Shown here piece by piece: positions 28,421 through 36,975 of a stretch of DNA of 64,000 bases; within the stretch, counting starts at the first letter, position 1, and every line of letters begins with the position of its first letter. The DNA lies in contig CP007444.1 in NCBI GenBank assembly GCA_000632805.1, forward strand, positions 2,530,772 through 2,594,771, in the 5' to 3' direction. The notes beneath the pieces are model-generated. The model saw nothing but the letters and a program-made list of their open reading frames with translations, did not search any database and was not told where the DNA came from. Made by a program: the position numbers and the translations under genes. The DNA comes from Dyella jiangningensis (lineage in GTDB: Bacteria; Pseudomonadota; Gammaproteobacteria; Xanthomonadales; Rhodanobacteraceae).

Positions 28421-29149
28421 TTACTTCCTGGCAACAGGTGCCAGCTCGTTCAGCACTTTCCCGTCCGCGTCGAGAAACTTGAGGCTTGACGCTCCGTCCG
28501 CTGCCACACCCATCACGATGCGCGGATGCCCTTGCGCATCACGCAGCGAAACCTTGGCCACGCCATCGTCGCTGCGCGTGACCGCAATGCGCGTGGCGCC
28601 GTAGTAGCCGCCCTTCTCGCGCTGCTGCATCAAGGCGTCGCGCTGCGCCTGCGGCATGGCCTTGAGCTTGTCGGCGTCGATGAAATCCTGCTCGATGGGA
28701 CGGTCGGCACGGTCGCTCACAATGAGCCCTGCCAGATGGCCGCTGCTGTCGTGGGCACCCACCAGCTGCACGAGCTGATCCTGTTCGTACTTGTCGAAAG
28801 TGAGGCTGCCGCCGCTGTCGACGATCTTGCCGTCCTTGTCCTTGTGGCCGCTGAAGATGAGCCCGCCGTTTTCCGTGCCCTCGTCGTTGTAGAACAGCAT
28901 GCCGGCATTCGGCCGCGCGTGGGGGTATTCCTTACCCTTGAAGATCGCACCGGGAAAGTTGGCCTTGTCCGAGATCACCATGCGCAATGTGCCATCCGGC
29001 TCCACGACATTGATCCGCTGCACGTCGAGCTCGTCGATCTGCATCTTCTTCGGTTTCATCACGAAACCCGAAAGCAATGCCGCCACCACCGCGGTCGTCA
29101 GCACGCCCGAATAGACCACCAGAAAACGCTGTCCCCACTGCCCTGTCAT
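28421..29149 (-). CDS. membrane-anchored periplasmic protein of unknown function
   Basis: 242 residues. One N-terminal membrane helix (about 8-30) anchors a beta-rich domain built from repeated units of the form V-x-D-G/A-x-G-x-x-R-I/M-V (DVQRINVVEPDGTLRMVIS, VSLRDAQGHPRIVMGV, SLKFLDADGKVL). Similar proteins are annotated only as hypothetical in Xanthomonadales. GGGAG precedes the ATG. It follows the THX gene on the same strand, but a terminator separates them, so it probably has its own promoter. No function assigned. Confidence 0.8.
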   Translation of the reverse strand: MTGQWGQRFLVVYSGVLTTAVVAALLSGFVMKPKKMQIDELDVQRINVVEPDGTLRMVISDKANFPGAIFKGKEYPHARPNAGMLFYNDEGTENGGLIFSGHKDKDGKIVDSGGSLTFDKYEQDQLVQLVGAHDSSGHLAGLIVSDRADRPIEQDFIDADKLKAMPQAQRDALMQQREKGGYYGATRIAVTRSDDGVAKVSLRDAQGHPRIVMGVAADGASSLKFLDADGKVLNELAPVARK

Positions 29150-29230
29150 GCCGTCTCTCCCTCGTTGAGCCGGATCGATTGGAGCATGTGCCTCATGGAG
29201 GGAAACGTGCCGACGGTCATGCCGACGGGC

Positions 29231-29263
29231 AAAAAAAAGCCCCCGCCTGGGCGGGGGCTTTGT
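29231..29263 (-). terminator. rho-independent terminator after rpsTHX
   Basis: Stem AGCCCCCGC / GCGGGGGCT with a four-base loop; the minus strand continues into eight T. It lies 20 bp beyond the THX stop codon. Confidence 0.9.
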
Positions 29264-29279
29264 CGGGAGCCGATCAGGC

Positions 29280-29441
29280 TCAGGCCGACTTCTTCTTCGG
29301 AGCGGCCTTCTTGGCAGCGACCGGCTTGGTCACGGTCGCCTTGGCACCGGCCACCGCCGGCTGCAGCGAATGCGCGCGGCTGTTACCGTAGCTGCCACGG
29401 TAGGTCTTGCCACGACGGGTCTTGCGGTCGCCCTTGCCCAT
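29280..29441 (-). CDS. 30S ribosomal protein THX
   Basis: A 53-residue, highly basic protein. The N-terminal MGKGDRKTRRGKTYRGSYGN is the full THX signature, a small peptide that sits in a cavity at the top of the 30S head. The C-terminal half is an Ala/Lys/Pro tail (KKAAPKKKSA), longer than in Thermus and typical of proteobacterial versions. AAGGAG lies nine bases before the ATG. Followed by a strong terminator; the upstream CDF gene ends 69 bp away. Confidence 0.93.
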   Translation of the reverse strand: MGKGDRKTRRGKTYRGSYGNSRAHSLQPAVAGAKATVTKPVAAKKAAPKKKSA

Positions 29442-29510
29442 GAGGGAACTCCTTGATTCGTTGGGGTGAACGGCCGACCATCGTATCAGCGGTCGTCCAA
29501 AGCGCAATAG

Positions 29511-30488
29511 TCAGCGCCGACCGTGCCCGGCACAGTCCCGGGCGTGATCGGGACACGGCTCCGTGTCCACCTGCACGGTCACGTGCTGAACACCGAACCG
29601 CTCCGAAAGCACTCGGTTGATCGCCGCGATCGCTTCCGCGCTGCGGTGCCCCTCGTGCACTTGTGCATGCAGCGTCGCCATGCGCGAGCCGGAGGCGAGC
29701 TGCCATACATGCACGTGGTGGATGTCGCGGATCGACGGATCCGCCGCACGCAGCGCGTCGGCAACGTCGCCCATGCTCAGGCCATCCGGCACGCCCTCAA
29801 GCAGAATGTGCGAAGAACGCCGCAGCAGCCGCCACGCGCTGTTGAGGATCAGCAAAGACACCAGCAGCGAAAGCACCGGGTCGGCCCAGTTCCAGTCCAG
29901 CCAGCGCACCAGCAGCGCGGCCACGACCGCCGCGACCGAACCCAGCAGATCGCCGAGCACATGCAGCGTCGCGCCGGCCAGGTTCACGTCATCGTGTGCG
30001 TGCCCGTGCAAGGTACGTAGCACGAGCAAGTTCACGAACAGTCCGACGATTGCCACGACGAGCATCATCCCGGAAAGGATATGCGCGGGATTGAACAGGC
30101 GGGTCACCGCCTCATAGGCAATGAAGGCCACCAGCACGAACTGCGTGAGCGCGTTGACGAACCCCGCCAGCACTTCCAGCCGGCCATAGCCGTAACTGCG
30201 CCGCGCATCCGCCGGACGCTTGGCGAACCATGCGCCCGCAATGGCAAGCAGCAGCGCCAGCGCGTCGATCAGCATGTGGCCGGCGTCGGCGACCAGCGCC
30301 AGCGACCCTGACCAGAAACCGCCGACCATCTCCACCAGCATCATGAGGGTGGTGAGCGCGAAGGCGAAGATCAGCTTGCGTTCGCGCCCGCTGATGCCGC
30401 CGTGATCATGGGCGTGCCCGTGCGCATGGTCATGGTGGCCATGCTGGTGATCGTGATCGTCGTGGGTATGCGCGTGGGCGGAAGTCAT
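29511..30488 (-). CDS. CDF-family cation (zinc) efflux transporter
   Basis: 325 residues, ZitB/CzcD type. A His/Asp-rich cytoplasmic N-terminus (15 His in the first 30 residues) is followed by six membrane helices. The metal-site HxxxD pairs are His71/Asp75 in ADAGHMLIDA and His176/Asp180 in GATLHVLGD. A C-terminal cytoplasmic domain has IHHVHVWQLASG and ends in a His/Cys-rich tail. It exports Zn2+ (or Cd2+/Co2+) against protons. It is third in the row zur, MerC-like, CDF, with 54 bp to the MerC-like gene, so shared control by zinc status is likely. Confidence 0.95.
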   Translation of the reverse strand: MTSAHAHTHDDHDHQHGHHDHAHGHAHDHGGISGRERKLIFAFALTTLMMLVEMVGGFWSGSLALVADAGHMLIDALALLLAIAGAWFAKRPADARRSYGYGRLEVLAGFVNALTQFVLVAFIAYEAVTRLFNPAHILSGMMLVVAIVGLFVNLLVLRTLHGHAHDDVNLAGATLHVLGDLLGSVAAVVAALLVRWLDWNWADPVLSLLVSLLILNSAWRLLRRSSHILLEGVPDGLSMGDVADALRAADPSIRDIHHVHVWQLASGSRMATLHAQVHEGHRSAEAIAAINRVLSERFGVQHVTVQVDTEPCPDHARDCAGHGRR

Positions 30489-30542
30489 GCGCGAATGCTA
30501 GGAATCGCAGGGTCCGTTACACAATCACGGCTCACATGGCCG

Positions 30543-30950
30543 TCAATGTGCATGGACAGCCCGATGCTTGCGCAGATTGATGAAGTGAGCCGCCGCCACC
30601 AGCAGGCCGCCACACGTCACCATCACGCTGTGCAGCGCGATGGAATAGTTTTCGGCGAAGGTGACGCCCGTGATCAACAGCGCCAGTCCCGGCAACGCGA
30701 GCAACAACGGCAGCGGTTGGCGATGATGACGATAGGCGCTGACCAAGGTGACCAGCGCAAGCGCACTGGCGAACATCACGAAACCGCGTTCGAAGCCATG
30801 GTCCGCAAGAAAGCCCAGCCCGAGCAACGGCAGCAACGCCAGCACGAACGGCAAGGCGGCGCAGTGGATGGCGCAGAGAAACGACGCCAGCGCGCCTATC
30901 CGGTCGGCCAGGGACCACCAGCGATTTTTTTGTTCTTGGGGGGCTTCCAT
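30543..30950 (-). CDS. MerC-domain membrane protein
   Basis: 135 residues with four membrane helices. The first helix contains CAIHCAALP, the paired-cysteine motif by which MerC proteins pass a metal ion through the membrane, and HSVMVTCGGLL carries a further Cys. The C-terminus is basic and His-containing. There are no other mer genes. It lies between zur and a zinc exporter, with a Zur-box-like palindrome overlapping its promoter, so a role in zinc traffic is more plausible than mercury uptake. Start at the ATG at 30950. Confidence 0.85.
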   Translation of the reverse strand: MEAPQEQKNRWWSLADRIGALASFLCAIHCAALPFVLALLPLLGLGFLADHGFERGFVMFASALALVTLVSAYRHHRQPLPLLLALPGLALLITGVTFAENYSIALHSVMVTCGGLLVAAAHFINLRKHRAVHAH

Positions 30951-30995
30951 CGTTTGGATCGGAGCGCAACGCAAGGGTCGGGTCGGCCCGGTGTA

Positions 30996-31018
30996 CGCAT
31001 GTTACATTATAACGTCGC
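30996..31018 (-). promoter_or_regulatory. candidate Zur box overlapping a -10 element
   Basis: The core GTTA-CATTA-TAAC matches 15 of 23 positions of the gammaproteobacterial Zur palindrome (core TGTTATANTATAACA), including both GTTA and TATAAC half-sites. Read on the minus strand the same bases contain a perfect -10 hexamer, TATAAT, 51 bp before the MerC-like start codon. Repressor binding here would block the promoter. Confidence 0.65.
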
Positions 31019-31057
31019 AAACGCAAGACTCACCCGCCGTGGGTATCCCCGGACCGT

Positions 31058-31552
31058 TCAGGACTTGCGGCAGTTCTTGCAGAGGCCGTGCACCTCCAGC
31101 GTCTGCGCCTGCGGGCGGAAACCGAAGGCCCTGGCCTGGGCCTCGATCAGCTCGGCCACGCGCTCGTCGCACACTTCCTGCGCGCTGGAGCAGTTGTCGC
31201 AGATGAGGAACGGCACCTGGTGCGCTTCCGCCGGATGGTGGCAGGAGACAAACGCGTTGATGGATTCCAGCTTGTGGATGAAACCGTGCTCGAGCAGGAA
31301 GTCGAGCGCGCGGTAGACCGTGGGCGGTGCCGCGTTGCCATGCCGTTCGCGCAGTTGATCGAGCAGGTCGTACGCCTTGACCGGCTTGCCGGCGGCAGCG
31401 ACCAGCTCCAGTACTTCCTTGCGCAGCGGCGTGAGGCGCAGGCCGCGTTCCTCGCTCGCATGCTCCACCGCACGCACGAAGCTCTGCGCATCGTCGTGAT
31501 GATGGTGATGCGCGTGCGACTTGCCGGAAACGGACTGGTTCAATGGGTTCAC
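31058..31552 (-). CDS. zur: Fur-family zinc uptake regulator (Zur)
   Basis: About 164 residues. A His-rich N-terminus (SHAHHHHHDD) precedes the winged helix (LRLTPLRKEVLELV, NAAPPTVYRALDFLLEHGF). The metal-binding dimer domain has SCHHPAEAHQ, the zinc ligands LICDNCSSAQEVCD and a C-terminal GLCKNC. The CxxC pairs and the AHQVPF segment favour Zur over Fur. Two GTG starts are possible (31570 and 31552); the second has GAGG eight bases upstream and is chosen. First gene of the zinc group; it presumably binds the palindrome just downstream of its own stop codon. Confidence 0.88.
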   Translation of the reverse strand: MNPLNQSVSGKSHAHHHHHDDAQSFVRAVEHASEERGLRLTPLRKEVLELVAAAGKPVKAYDLLDQLRERHGNAAPPTVYRALDFLLEHGFIHKLESINAFVSCHHPAEAHQVPFLICDNCSSAQEVCDERVAELIEAQARAFGFRPQAQTLEVHGLCKNCRKS

Positions 31553-31624
31553 CTCGGCCTCATCATACACCGCTGCTTTCGGGCGGATCGCGCCTGCTGG
31601 CCGGCGTTGAACCTATATGGTGGG

Positions 31625-31912
31625 TCACCGACGCCGGGGCAACGGCGGAGGCGCCGCGCCTCCCTTGCGGGCACGTGGCCGCGCAAAGACGACGATCCAG
31701 CCGATGGGACCGAGCACGGCCGACCAGACGATGCCTTCCACGGTCCGGCCCCGCCACCAGCCGATCAGCGCGCCCACGGCGACGAACGCGAGGTTCCACC
31801 AGAACAGCGTGGCCCAGGGCACGACGCCCATAAGGTTCATGAAGATGCGCAGGAAGGCATCGGGCGCGTCCGGATCGATGCCCTGCGTGGCTTTGGCCAG
31901 TAATTCATCCAT
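31625..31912 (-). CDS. small membrane protein of unknown function
   Basis: 95 residues with two hydrophobic segments (about 29-50 and 57-76) and a positively charged, Pro-rich tail (RPRARKGGAAPPPLPRRR). A helical leader, MDELLAKATQGIDPDAPDAFLRIF, precedes the first helix. It lies 35 bp downstream of gltX on the same strand and could be co-transcribed. No recognised domain. Confidence 0.7.
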   Translation of the reverse strand: MDELLAKATQGIDPDAPDAFLRIFMNLMGVVPWATLFWWNLAFVAVGALIGWWRGRTVEGIVWSAVLGPIGWIVVFARPRARKGGAAPPPLPRRR

Positions 31913-31947
31913 GCCCGCTCACTCCGTACCGTGCATGGCGGCGTCGT

Positions 31948-33348
31948 TCAGCTCCGCGCTTTCGCAATGGCGTCGTCGATGCGCTTGAGCGCCACCTCGC
32001 GCCCTGCCAGATAAATCGTGTGATCGATCGATGGCGATACCTGCGTGCCGGTCATCGCCACGCGCAGCGGCTGGGCGATCTTGCCCATGCCCAGTTCCAG
32101 CTTCGACGCGATCTGCTCGATCACGCCATGGATGGGTTCGGGCTTCCATTCGGCGTCGGCCAGCAGCGCCTTGGCCGCTTCCAGCACGGCAATGGCGCTG
32201 TCGTTCTTAAGGTGCTTGGCCACGGCCTTCTCGTCCCACTCGACGATCGGGCCGTACCAGATCTTCGCGCGCTCGGCCATTTCCTTCAGCGTCTGCACGC
32301 GGTCACGCAAGGCGACGATGACGTCCGCCGGCTTCGGCCACGTGCTGAAGTCGATGCCGGCCTGCGTCAGGTGCCATTCGAATTCCGGCGCGATCGCGCC
32401 CGGCTCTTCGGTCTTCAGGTAATGCTGGTTGAGCCACGACAGCTTGGTCACGTCGAAGCGCGAGGCGGCCTTGTTGACGTCGCTGATGTCGAACAGGCGG
32501 ATCATCTCCTCCTCGGAGAAGATTTCCTGGTCGCCATGCGACCAGCCGAGGCGCACGAGGTAGTTGAGCAGCGCGTGCGGCAGGAAGCCATCGTCGCGGT
32601 ACTGCATCACGCTCACCGCGCCATGACGCTTGCTGAGCTTCTGGCCGTCCGGGCCCAGGATCATCGGCAGGTGCGCGAACTCCGGCACCGGCGCGCCCAG
32701 TGCCTTGTAGATGTTGATCTGGCGCGGCGTATTGTTCACGTGATCATCGCCGCGGATCACCTCGGTGATGCCCATGTCGATGTCGTCGACCACCACGGCG
32801 AAGTTGTAGGTAGGCCAACCGTCGGAACGGAAGATCACCAAGTCGTCGAGCTCGGCGTTGCTCCACTCCACGCGACCTTTCACCTTGTCGTCGAACACCA
32901 CCGATCCTTCCAGCGGATTCTTGAAACGGATCACGCGGTTCGGATCATCGCGGTACGGCTCGTTGCGATCGCGGTAATAGCCGTTGTAACGGGGCTTTTC
33001 GCCCTTGGCCATCGCCTCGTTGCGCATGGCCTCGATCTCGTCCTTGCTCTCGTACGCGTAGTAGGCCTTGCCGGCTTTCAGCAGCTCGTCGGCCACCTGC
33101 CTGTAGCGCTCCAGGCGGGCGGTCTGGTAGATCGGACCCTCATCGTGGTGAAGACCCAGCCAGCTCATGCCATCCAGGATGGCCTGCACCGCCTCTTCGG
33201 TAGAGCGCTCGCGATCGGTATCCTCAATGCGCAACACGAACTGGCCGCCGCGACGGCGCGCTTCCAGCCAGCAGTACAGCGCCGTGCGGGCGCCGCCGAT
33301 ATGCAGGAAACCGGTGGGACTGGGGGCGAAGCGGGTGCGAACGGTCAT
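31948..33348 (-). CDS. gltX: glutamyl-tRNA synthetase
   Basis: 466 residues, normal length for a class I GluRS. Charges tRNA-Glu with glutamate. The HIGH motif is [18 protein letters not shown] (HIGG at 16-19), and the KMSKS loop is [34 protein letters not shown] family blocks are present. The ATG at 33348 gives the standard N-terminus [12 protein letters not shown]; the longer frame starts with TTG and is not favoured. No strong Shine-Dalgarno. Only one GltX-type gene is in the window. Confidence 0.97.
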   Translation of the reverse strand: MTVRTRFAPSPTGFLHIGGARTALYCWLEARRRGGQFVLRIEDTDRERSTEEAVQAILDGMSWLGLHHDEGPIYQTARLERYRQVADELLKAGKAYYAYESKDEIEAMRNEAMAKGEKPRYNGYYRDRNEPYRDDPNRVIRFKNPLEGSVVFDDKVKGRVEWSNAELDDLVIFRSDGWPTYNFAVVVDDIDMGITEVIRGDDHVNNTPRQINIYKALGAPVPEFAHLPMILGPDGQKLSKRHGAVSVMQYRDDGFLPHALLNYLVRLGWSHGDQEIFSEEEMIRLFDISDVNKAASRFDVTKLSWLNQHYLKTEEPGAIAPEFEWHLTQAGIDFSTWPKPADVIVALRDRVQTLKEMAERAKIWYGPIVEWDEKAVAKHLKNDSAIAVLEAAKALLADAEWKPEPIHGVIEQIASKLELGMGKIAQPLRVAMTGTQVSPSIDHTIYLAGREVALKRIDDAIAKARS

Positions 33349-33423
33349 GGGAGACTTCAATGGGACTCAGGGAAAGTGACTGATTTTAGCCGATACCGCG
33401 CGCCGCGCCGAACCGTGTCTGTG

Positions 33424-34188
33424 ATGGGCATGCATGTCCTTCGGACCTCCGTGGCATTGGCCGCGCCGATGCTTGCCTTGCCCGCCCATGCGGACAACCC
33501 AGGCTACGATCGTCCGGGGCTCGGCTTCCAACCCGCCGTGCTGGACGCCGGTGACATCACCATCGAACAAGGGCTGCCTACCTGGACCCAGGACCGCGAT
33601 GCCGGGATGACCCAGTCCCAGTACACCACCGACACCCTGTTACGCATCGGCATCGGTGGCCCGTTCGAAGCGCAACTGGGCACGTCTTTTTTCAACGCGA
33701 TGCATCAGACGGGCCCTGGCGAAAACACGTGGGCGCACGGGCGCGGCGATACCGTCCTCGGGCTCAAGTGGGCGCCCCGCCAGCAGGGGACGTTCACCTG
33801 GGGCTTGCTCGGCAGCGTGGAATTCACCGACGGCGCGCGCGGCATCCGCAACGATCGGAAGCAGTACCTGTTTGGGGCGGACCTCAACTGGCAGTTCACG
33901 CCGTCGGACGCCGTGGGTGGCTACGTGGAGAACGTGAGGTCGGGCGGCCAGGATGAAACCACCCTCGCCGTCAGCGAAAATCACGCACTGAGCCGTTCGC
34001 TGACCGGTTATGTCGAAGCCGCCCTCGTGCATGACTCGGGCGAGCGCAGCGGCACCGAGGCCGGCGCCGGCCTTGCATGGATGGTCGGTCAGCGCGTGCA
34101 ACTCGATGGTGGCGTGCGCCGTCGCCTCAGCGGCCACGCCCAGGCGTGGATGGCCAGCCTGGGGATATCGGTTTACTTCGGCCACTGA
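33424..34188 (+). CDS. outer-membrane beta-barrel, MetA-pathway / transporter-like
   Basis: About 254 residues with a signal peptide (ALPAHADN, cleavage near residue 23). The mature protein alternates polar and hydrophobic residues throughout, with an N-terminal RPGLGFQPAVLDAGDITIEQGLP and an aromatic C-terminus ending in Phe-Gly-His (SLGISVYFGH). This fits outer-membrane barrels of the phenol MetA-pathway (Pfam family 13557) type, whose role is loosely described as small-molecule transport. Several start codons are close together (GTG 33415, ATG 33424, ATG 33430). It is divergent from gltX with about 75 bp between. Confidence 0.75.
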   Translation: MGMHVLRTSVALAAPMLALPAHADNPGYDRPGLGFQPAVLDAGDITIEQGLPTWTQDRDAGMTQSQYTTDTLLRIGIGGPFEAQLGTSFFNAMHQTGPGENTWAHGRGDTVLGLKWAPRQQGTFTWGLLGSVEFTDGARGIRNDRKQYLFGADLNWQFTPSDAVGGYVENVRSGGQDETTLAVSENHALSRSLTGYVEAALVHDSGERSGTEAGAGLAWMVGQRVQLDGGVRRRLSGHAQAWMASLGISVYFGH

Positions 34189-34208
34189 GCCCGACGCGAC
34201 GCGCTGCC

Positions 34209-34643
34209 CTACTTCACCGTAATGATGACCTGCTTGGAGACCACAGGCGGGTCGAACGGAACATGGTTCTCGTCGGCCAACTCCAGTTGCAGCGTGTGCT
34301 TGCCCGGCGCGAGCTTCAGGGTGGTTTCGGTCTGGCCGTTGCCGAAGTGCACGTGCTGCGCATCCTTCGGAATCGGCTGGCCCGCGGCCGGCATGTCCTT
34401 CACGTCCACCAGCAGGTGATGATGGCCGGTGCCCTCTTTCTTTACGCCCGCCGGCGCCACGCCCATGCCCTTGAGGCCGAACTGCACGGTGACTTCGGTG
34501 CCGACGACGGCGCCGTCCTTCGGCGAAATGATGTAAACCTCGGCACCCGCGGGAGCCTTTGTGACCGGCACGCCGGGCGCATCGGCGGCAAGTGCGCCAC
34601 CGGCGGCAACAGTGAGTGCGAGTGCAAGCAGCATGCGTTTCAT
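34209..34643 (-). CDS. DUF4399 secreted protein
   Basis: 144 residues with a signal peptide (GGALAADAP, about residue 20). The mature domain has the DUF4399 pattern: VYIISPKDGAVVGTEVTVQFGLKGMGVAPAG, the His-rich GHHHLLVD, HVHFGNGQTETTLKLAPGKHTLQLELAD and a closing V-x-I-T-V. The His clusters suggest metal binding. These proteins are small periplasmic beta-sandwiches of unknown role. It is convergent with the barrel gene (20 bp) and divergent from the glycosyltransferase gene. Confidence 0.88.
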   Translation of the reverse strand: MKRMLLALALTVAAGGALAADAPGVPVTKAPAGAEVYIISPKDGAVVGTEVTVQFGLKGMGVAPAGVKKEGTGHHHLLVDVKDMPAAGQPIPKDAQHVHFGNGQTETTLKLAPGKHTLQLELADENHVPFDPPVVSKQVIITVK

Positions 34644-34754
34644 CGACGTGTCTCCACGGTGACAAGTCTCCGCAGTGTAACCACGAAACGGTCTTGAGCG
34701 TGTCGATGGCCGCGTCGTGCATGACCTTCGTCATGCACGCGTCACACACACGCC

Positions 34755-35972
34755 ATGCCGCCGCAACGCCTGGAGAGGAACCTGCACCGGGCCAGCCAAC
34801 GGTATCCCCTAGTGCGCATCGGCATTGTCAGCGAAACCTATCCACCCGAAATCAACGGCGTGGCACTGACCGTGCACAGCCTCGCCGCCGGCCTGGCGGC
34901 ACAGGGGCACACTGTCGATCTCATTCGCCCCCGGCAGGAGAAATCGTTCGAGGACGAACCCGGCATCGTCGCGCTGGAGGTTCCCGGCGCATCGCTGCCC
35001 CGTTACCCCGGCCTGCGGTTCGGCTGGCCGGCAAGCGGCACCTTGCGTGAGCGCTGGACACGTTTGCGGCCCGACGCGATCTATGTGGCCACCGAGGGCC
35101 CGTTGGGCTGGTCGGCCATCCGCACGGCCAAGCGCCTGGGCATACCGGCGGCCACGGGCTTCCATACCCGCTTCGATACCTATGCCGACCACTACGGCGT
35201 CGGATTCCTCACGCCGGTCGTGCGTGGCTACCTGCGACGCTTCCACCGTCGCGCGGCAGCCACGTTGGTGCCTACCGACGCACTGGCCGCCGAGCTCACC
35301 GCACTGGGTGTCGACACGGCACGCTTGTTGCGACGCGCGGTCGACACGCAGCTTTTCCATCCCCGCTATCGCAGCGCGGAGCTGCGCGAAACCTGGGACG
35401 TCGACGGCAATACGCCGGTAGTCCTCTACGTGGGCCGCATCGCGCCGGAGAAGAACCTCGATCTCGCGGTGCGCTCGTTCCGCGCGATCCAGCAACGCGT
35501 GCCGAAAGCGCGCTATGTGTGGGTGGGCGATGGCCCCGCCCGCGCGGCGCTGCAGGCAGCCAACCCGGACTTCATCTTCGTCGGCATGCAGCGCGGGGAA
35601 GCACTGGCGCGCCACTACGCAAGCGCGGACCTGTTCCCCTTCCCCAGCCTCAGCGAAACGTTCGGCAACGTGATTCTCGAAGCATTGGCTGCGGGCCTGC
35701 CCGTGGTGGCCTACGAGGAAGGCGCCGCGCGCGAGCACCTGTTGCATGGCCAGAACGGTTACCGCATCGACGCCGGTAACGAGAAGTCCTTCGTCGAATC
35801 GGCCGTGACGCTCGCCGGCAACGCGAGCCTGATCCGCCACATGGGTCGCGCGGCGCACGCGAGCATGGCGAATCTTTCCCCCGATGCCGTCATCCGCGAA
35901 TTCGAAAACCTCTTGCGTGAACTGGCCGAGGAGAACATGCATGAGCACCATGCCACCGCTGCACACGCCTGA
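34755..35972 (+). CDS. GT4-type glycosyltransferase (alpha-mannosyltransferase-like)
   Basis: 405 residues, two Rossmann domains (GT-B fold). The N-terminal acceptor domain starts VRIGIVSETYPPEINGVALTV and has a PRYPGLRFGWPASG segment. The C-terminal donor domain has YVGRIAPEKNLDLAVRSF and the nucleotide-sugar motif PFPSLSETFGNVILEALAAGLPVV. This pattern is shared with GDP-mannose-dependent MgtA-like enzymes that mannosylate lipids. No membrane helix. The ATG at 34755 is used; a GTG at 34812 is possible. The next gene encodes a PAP2 phosphatase, but the two are separated by a strongly folded 258-nt spacer. Confidence 0.88.
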   Translation: MPPQRLERNLHRASQRYPLVRIGIVSETYPPEINGVALTVHSLAAGLAAQGHTVDLIRPRQEKSFEDEPGIVALEVPGASLPRYPGLRFGWPASGTLRERWTRLRPDAIYVATEGPLGWSAIRTAKRLGIPAATGFHTRFDTYADHYGVGFLTPVVRGYLRRFHRRAAATLVPTDALAAELTALGVDTARLLRRAVDTQLFHPRYRSAELRETWDVDGNTPVVLYVGRIAPEKNLDLAVRSFRAIQQRVPKARYVWVGDGPARAALQAANPDFIFVGMQRGEALARHYASADLFPFPSLSETFGNVILEALAAGLPVVAYEEGAAREHLLHGQNGYRIDAGNEKSFVESAVTLAGNASLIRHMGRAAHASMANLSPDAVIREFENLLRELAEENMHEHHATAAHA

Positions 35973-35975
35973 CCC

Positions 35976-36243
35976 GGAGTGTGTTCATGGCTTCTCCGTG
36001 ATCCGCGCCGGGAGTTGTTTGTCCGCGAGACAAGGAAGAACGAGGAAGTGTATGTCGATACACGACCGAGTGATGACGCCGACTCGTGGGCAAACAAACC
36101 CGGCCCGAAGGGTTGAGTTGCAATGGCCGCCAGGAAGCGGTCCACGGCTCGACCTGACACCCGGTCAGGCGCTTCGCCGCGCCCCACTCCCTGGCGGCCA
36201 TTGCAACTCAACGCGGATGACGGAGAAGCCATGAACACACTCC
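35976..36243. repeat. nested palindrome spanning the glycosyltransferase-PAP2 spacer
   Basis: The outer arms 35976-36007 and 36212-36243 are inverted copies matching at 31 of 32 positions. Inside lie two branches. The right branch has perfect 23-bp arms (36112-36134 and 36190-36212) plus inner stems GAAGCG/CGCTTC and CCTGAC/GTCAGG. The left branch (36008-36103) is closed by CCGGG/CCCGG and TTGTTTG/CAAACAA and contains hairpins TTGTC-N5-GACAA, GTGTAT-N4-ATACAC and CGAGT-N10-ACTCG. The right outer arm contains the Shine-Dalgarno and ATG of the PAP2 gene. No target-site duplication or encoded protein was found. Confidence 0.85.
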
Positions 36244-36776
36244 CTGGCCCTCGTCTCGCCATTGACCGCCGCATGTGCGTGGCTGCCAACCGCTGGGGCA
36301 CGCGCCGCGCCGTCGGCGTCTTCTTCGGCATCATCAGCCGACTTGGTGATGGCTTGTTCTGGTATTCGCTGATGGCGATGCTGGCCCTCGTCGATGGCCG
36401 CCGGGGCCTGCTTGCTGCCGCGCAGATGGCGGCGACCGGTCTCACCGCGTTGTTCCTGTATCGCCTGCTCAAGCGCTGGACGCGTCGCCCTCGCCCGTTC
36501 CGCGCCTGCCCCGGCGTGATCGCGCACGTGCCGCCACTCGATGAGTTCAGTTTCCCTTCGGGGCACACGCTGCAGGCGGTGAGCTTCACCGTCGTCGCGT
36601 TGGCCTGGTATCCGCTGCTCGCACCATTGCTGCTCACGTTCACCACGCTGGTGGGTGCATCGCGTGTAATCCTCGGACTGCATTATCCGAGCGATGTGAT
36701 TGCCGCGACGGCGATCGGTGGTGCGCTGGGCGCGTTATCGCTGTGGTTGTTGCCGTTGCGGGCGTTGGTGGGTTGA
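36231..36776 (+). CDS. PAP2-family membrane phosphatase
   Basis: 181 residues, about five membrane helices. The three catalytic motifs of the lipid phosphatase/haloperoxidase fold are intact: KRWTRRPRP (Lys81 to Pro88), PSGH (109-112) and SRVILGLHYPSD with His151 and Asp155. It removes phosphate from lipid pyrophosphates or phosphatidate outside the membrane. GGAGA lies six bases before the ATG, but this start region is one arm of a long inverted repeat, so translation may be gated by mRNA folding. Likely partner of the upstream glycosyltransferase in lipid glycosylation or undecaprenyl phosphate recycling. Confidence 0.9.
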   Translation: MNTLPGPRLAIDRRMCVAANRWGTRRAVGVFFGIISRLGDGLFWYSLMAMLALVDGRRGLLAAAQMAATGLTALFLYRLLKRWTRRPRPFRACPGVIAHVPPLDEFSFPSGHTLQAVSFTVVALAWYPLLAPLLLTFTTLVGASRVILGLHYPSDVIAATAIGGALGALSLWLLPLRALVG

Positions 36777-36785
36777 GGCAAGCGT

Positions 36786-36857
36786 GAATCGCGCACCGGG
36801 TGCGCTCATACAAAAGCCACGGTGCCCTTGTAGGAGCGCACCCAGTGCCCGATCAAA
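36786..36857. repeat. REP-like inverted repeat, copy 5 (arms in reversed order)
   Basis: Right-type arm GCGCACCGGGTGCGCTCATA comes first, then left-type arm TGTAGGAGCGCACCCAGTGC, separated by about 22 bp. It directly follows the PAP2 stop codon and could act as its terminator or mRNA stabiliser. Confidence 0.75.
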
Positions 36858-36885
36858 CCTGGCCTCACCCTGCACATTTCTCCAC

Positions 36886-36975
36886 CACCGCGTCGCACGC
36901 GCTTTGCGCTCAGATAGATAGCGCACCTATCCACAGGCTTTGCCCGCACGCATCCACATTGGCTGTGGAAAACAC
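36886..36975. repeat. DnaA-box-like unit 1
   Basis: Boxes CTATCCACA (36927), GCATCCACA (36950) and TGTGGAAAA (36964, i.e. TTTTCCACA on the other strand). The last two form an inverted pair TCCACA-N5-TGTGGA. A hairpin CGCGT-CGC-ACGCG lies 36 bp before the first box. GATAGCGCACC precedes the first box. Confidence 0.8.

Noticed and set aside
32020..34188. 722-codon plus-strand frame starting inside gltX
   Set aside because: Only the last third (from 33424) encodes a believable protein with a signal peptide; the rest is antisense to gltX.
35976..36243. Insertion sequence with terminal inverted repeats
   Set aside because: No transposase frame fits inside 268 bp and no target duplication is visible. 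It could only be a non-autonomous remnant.
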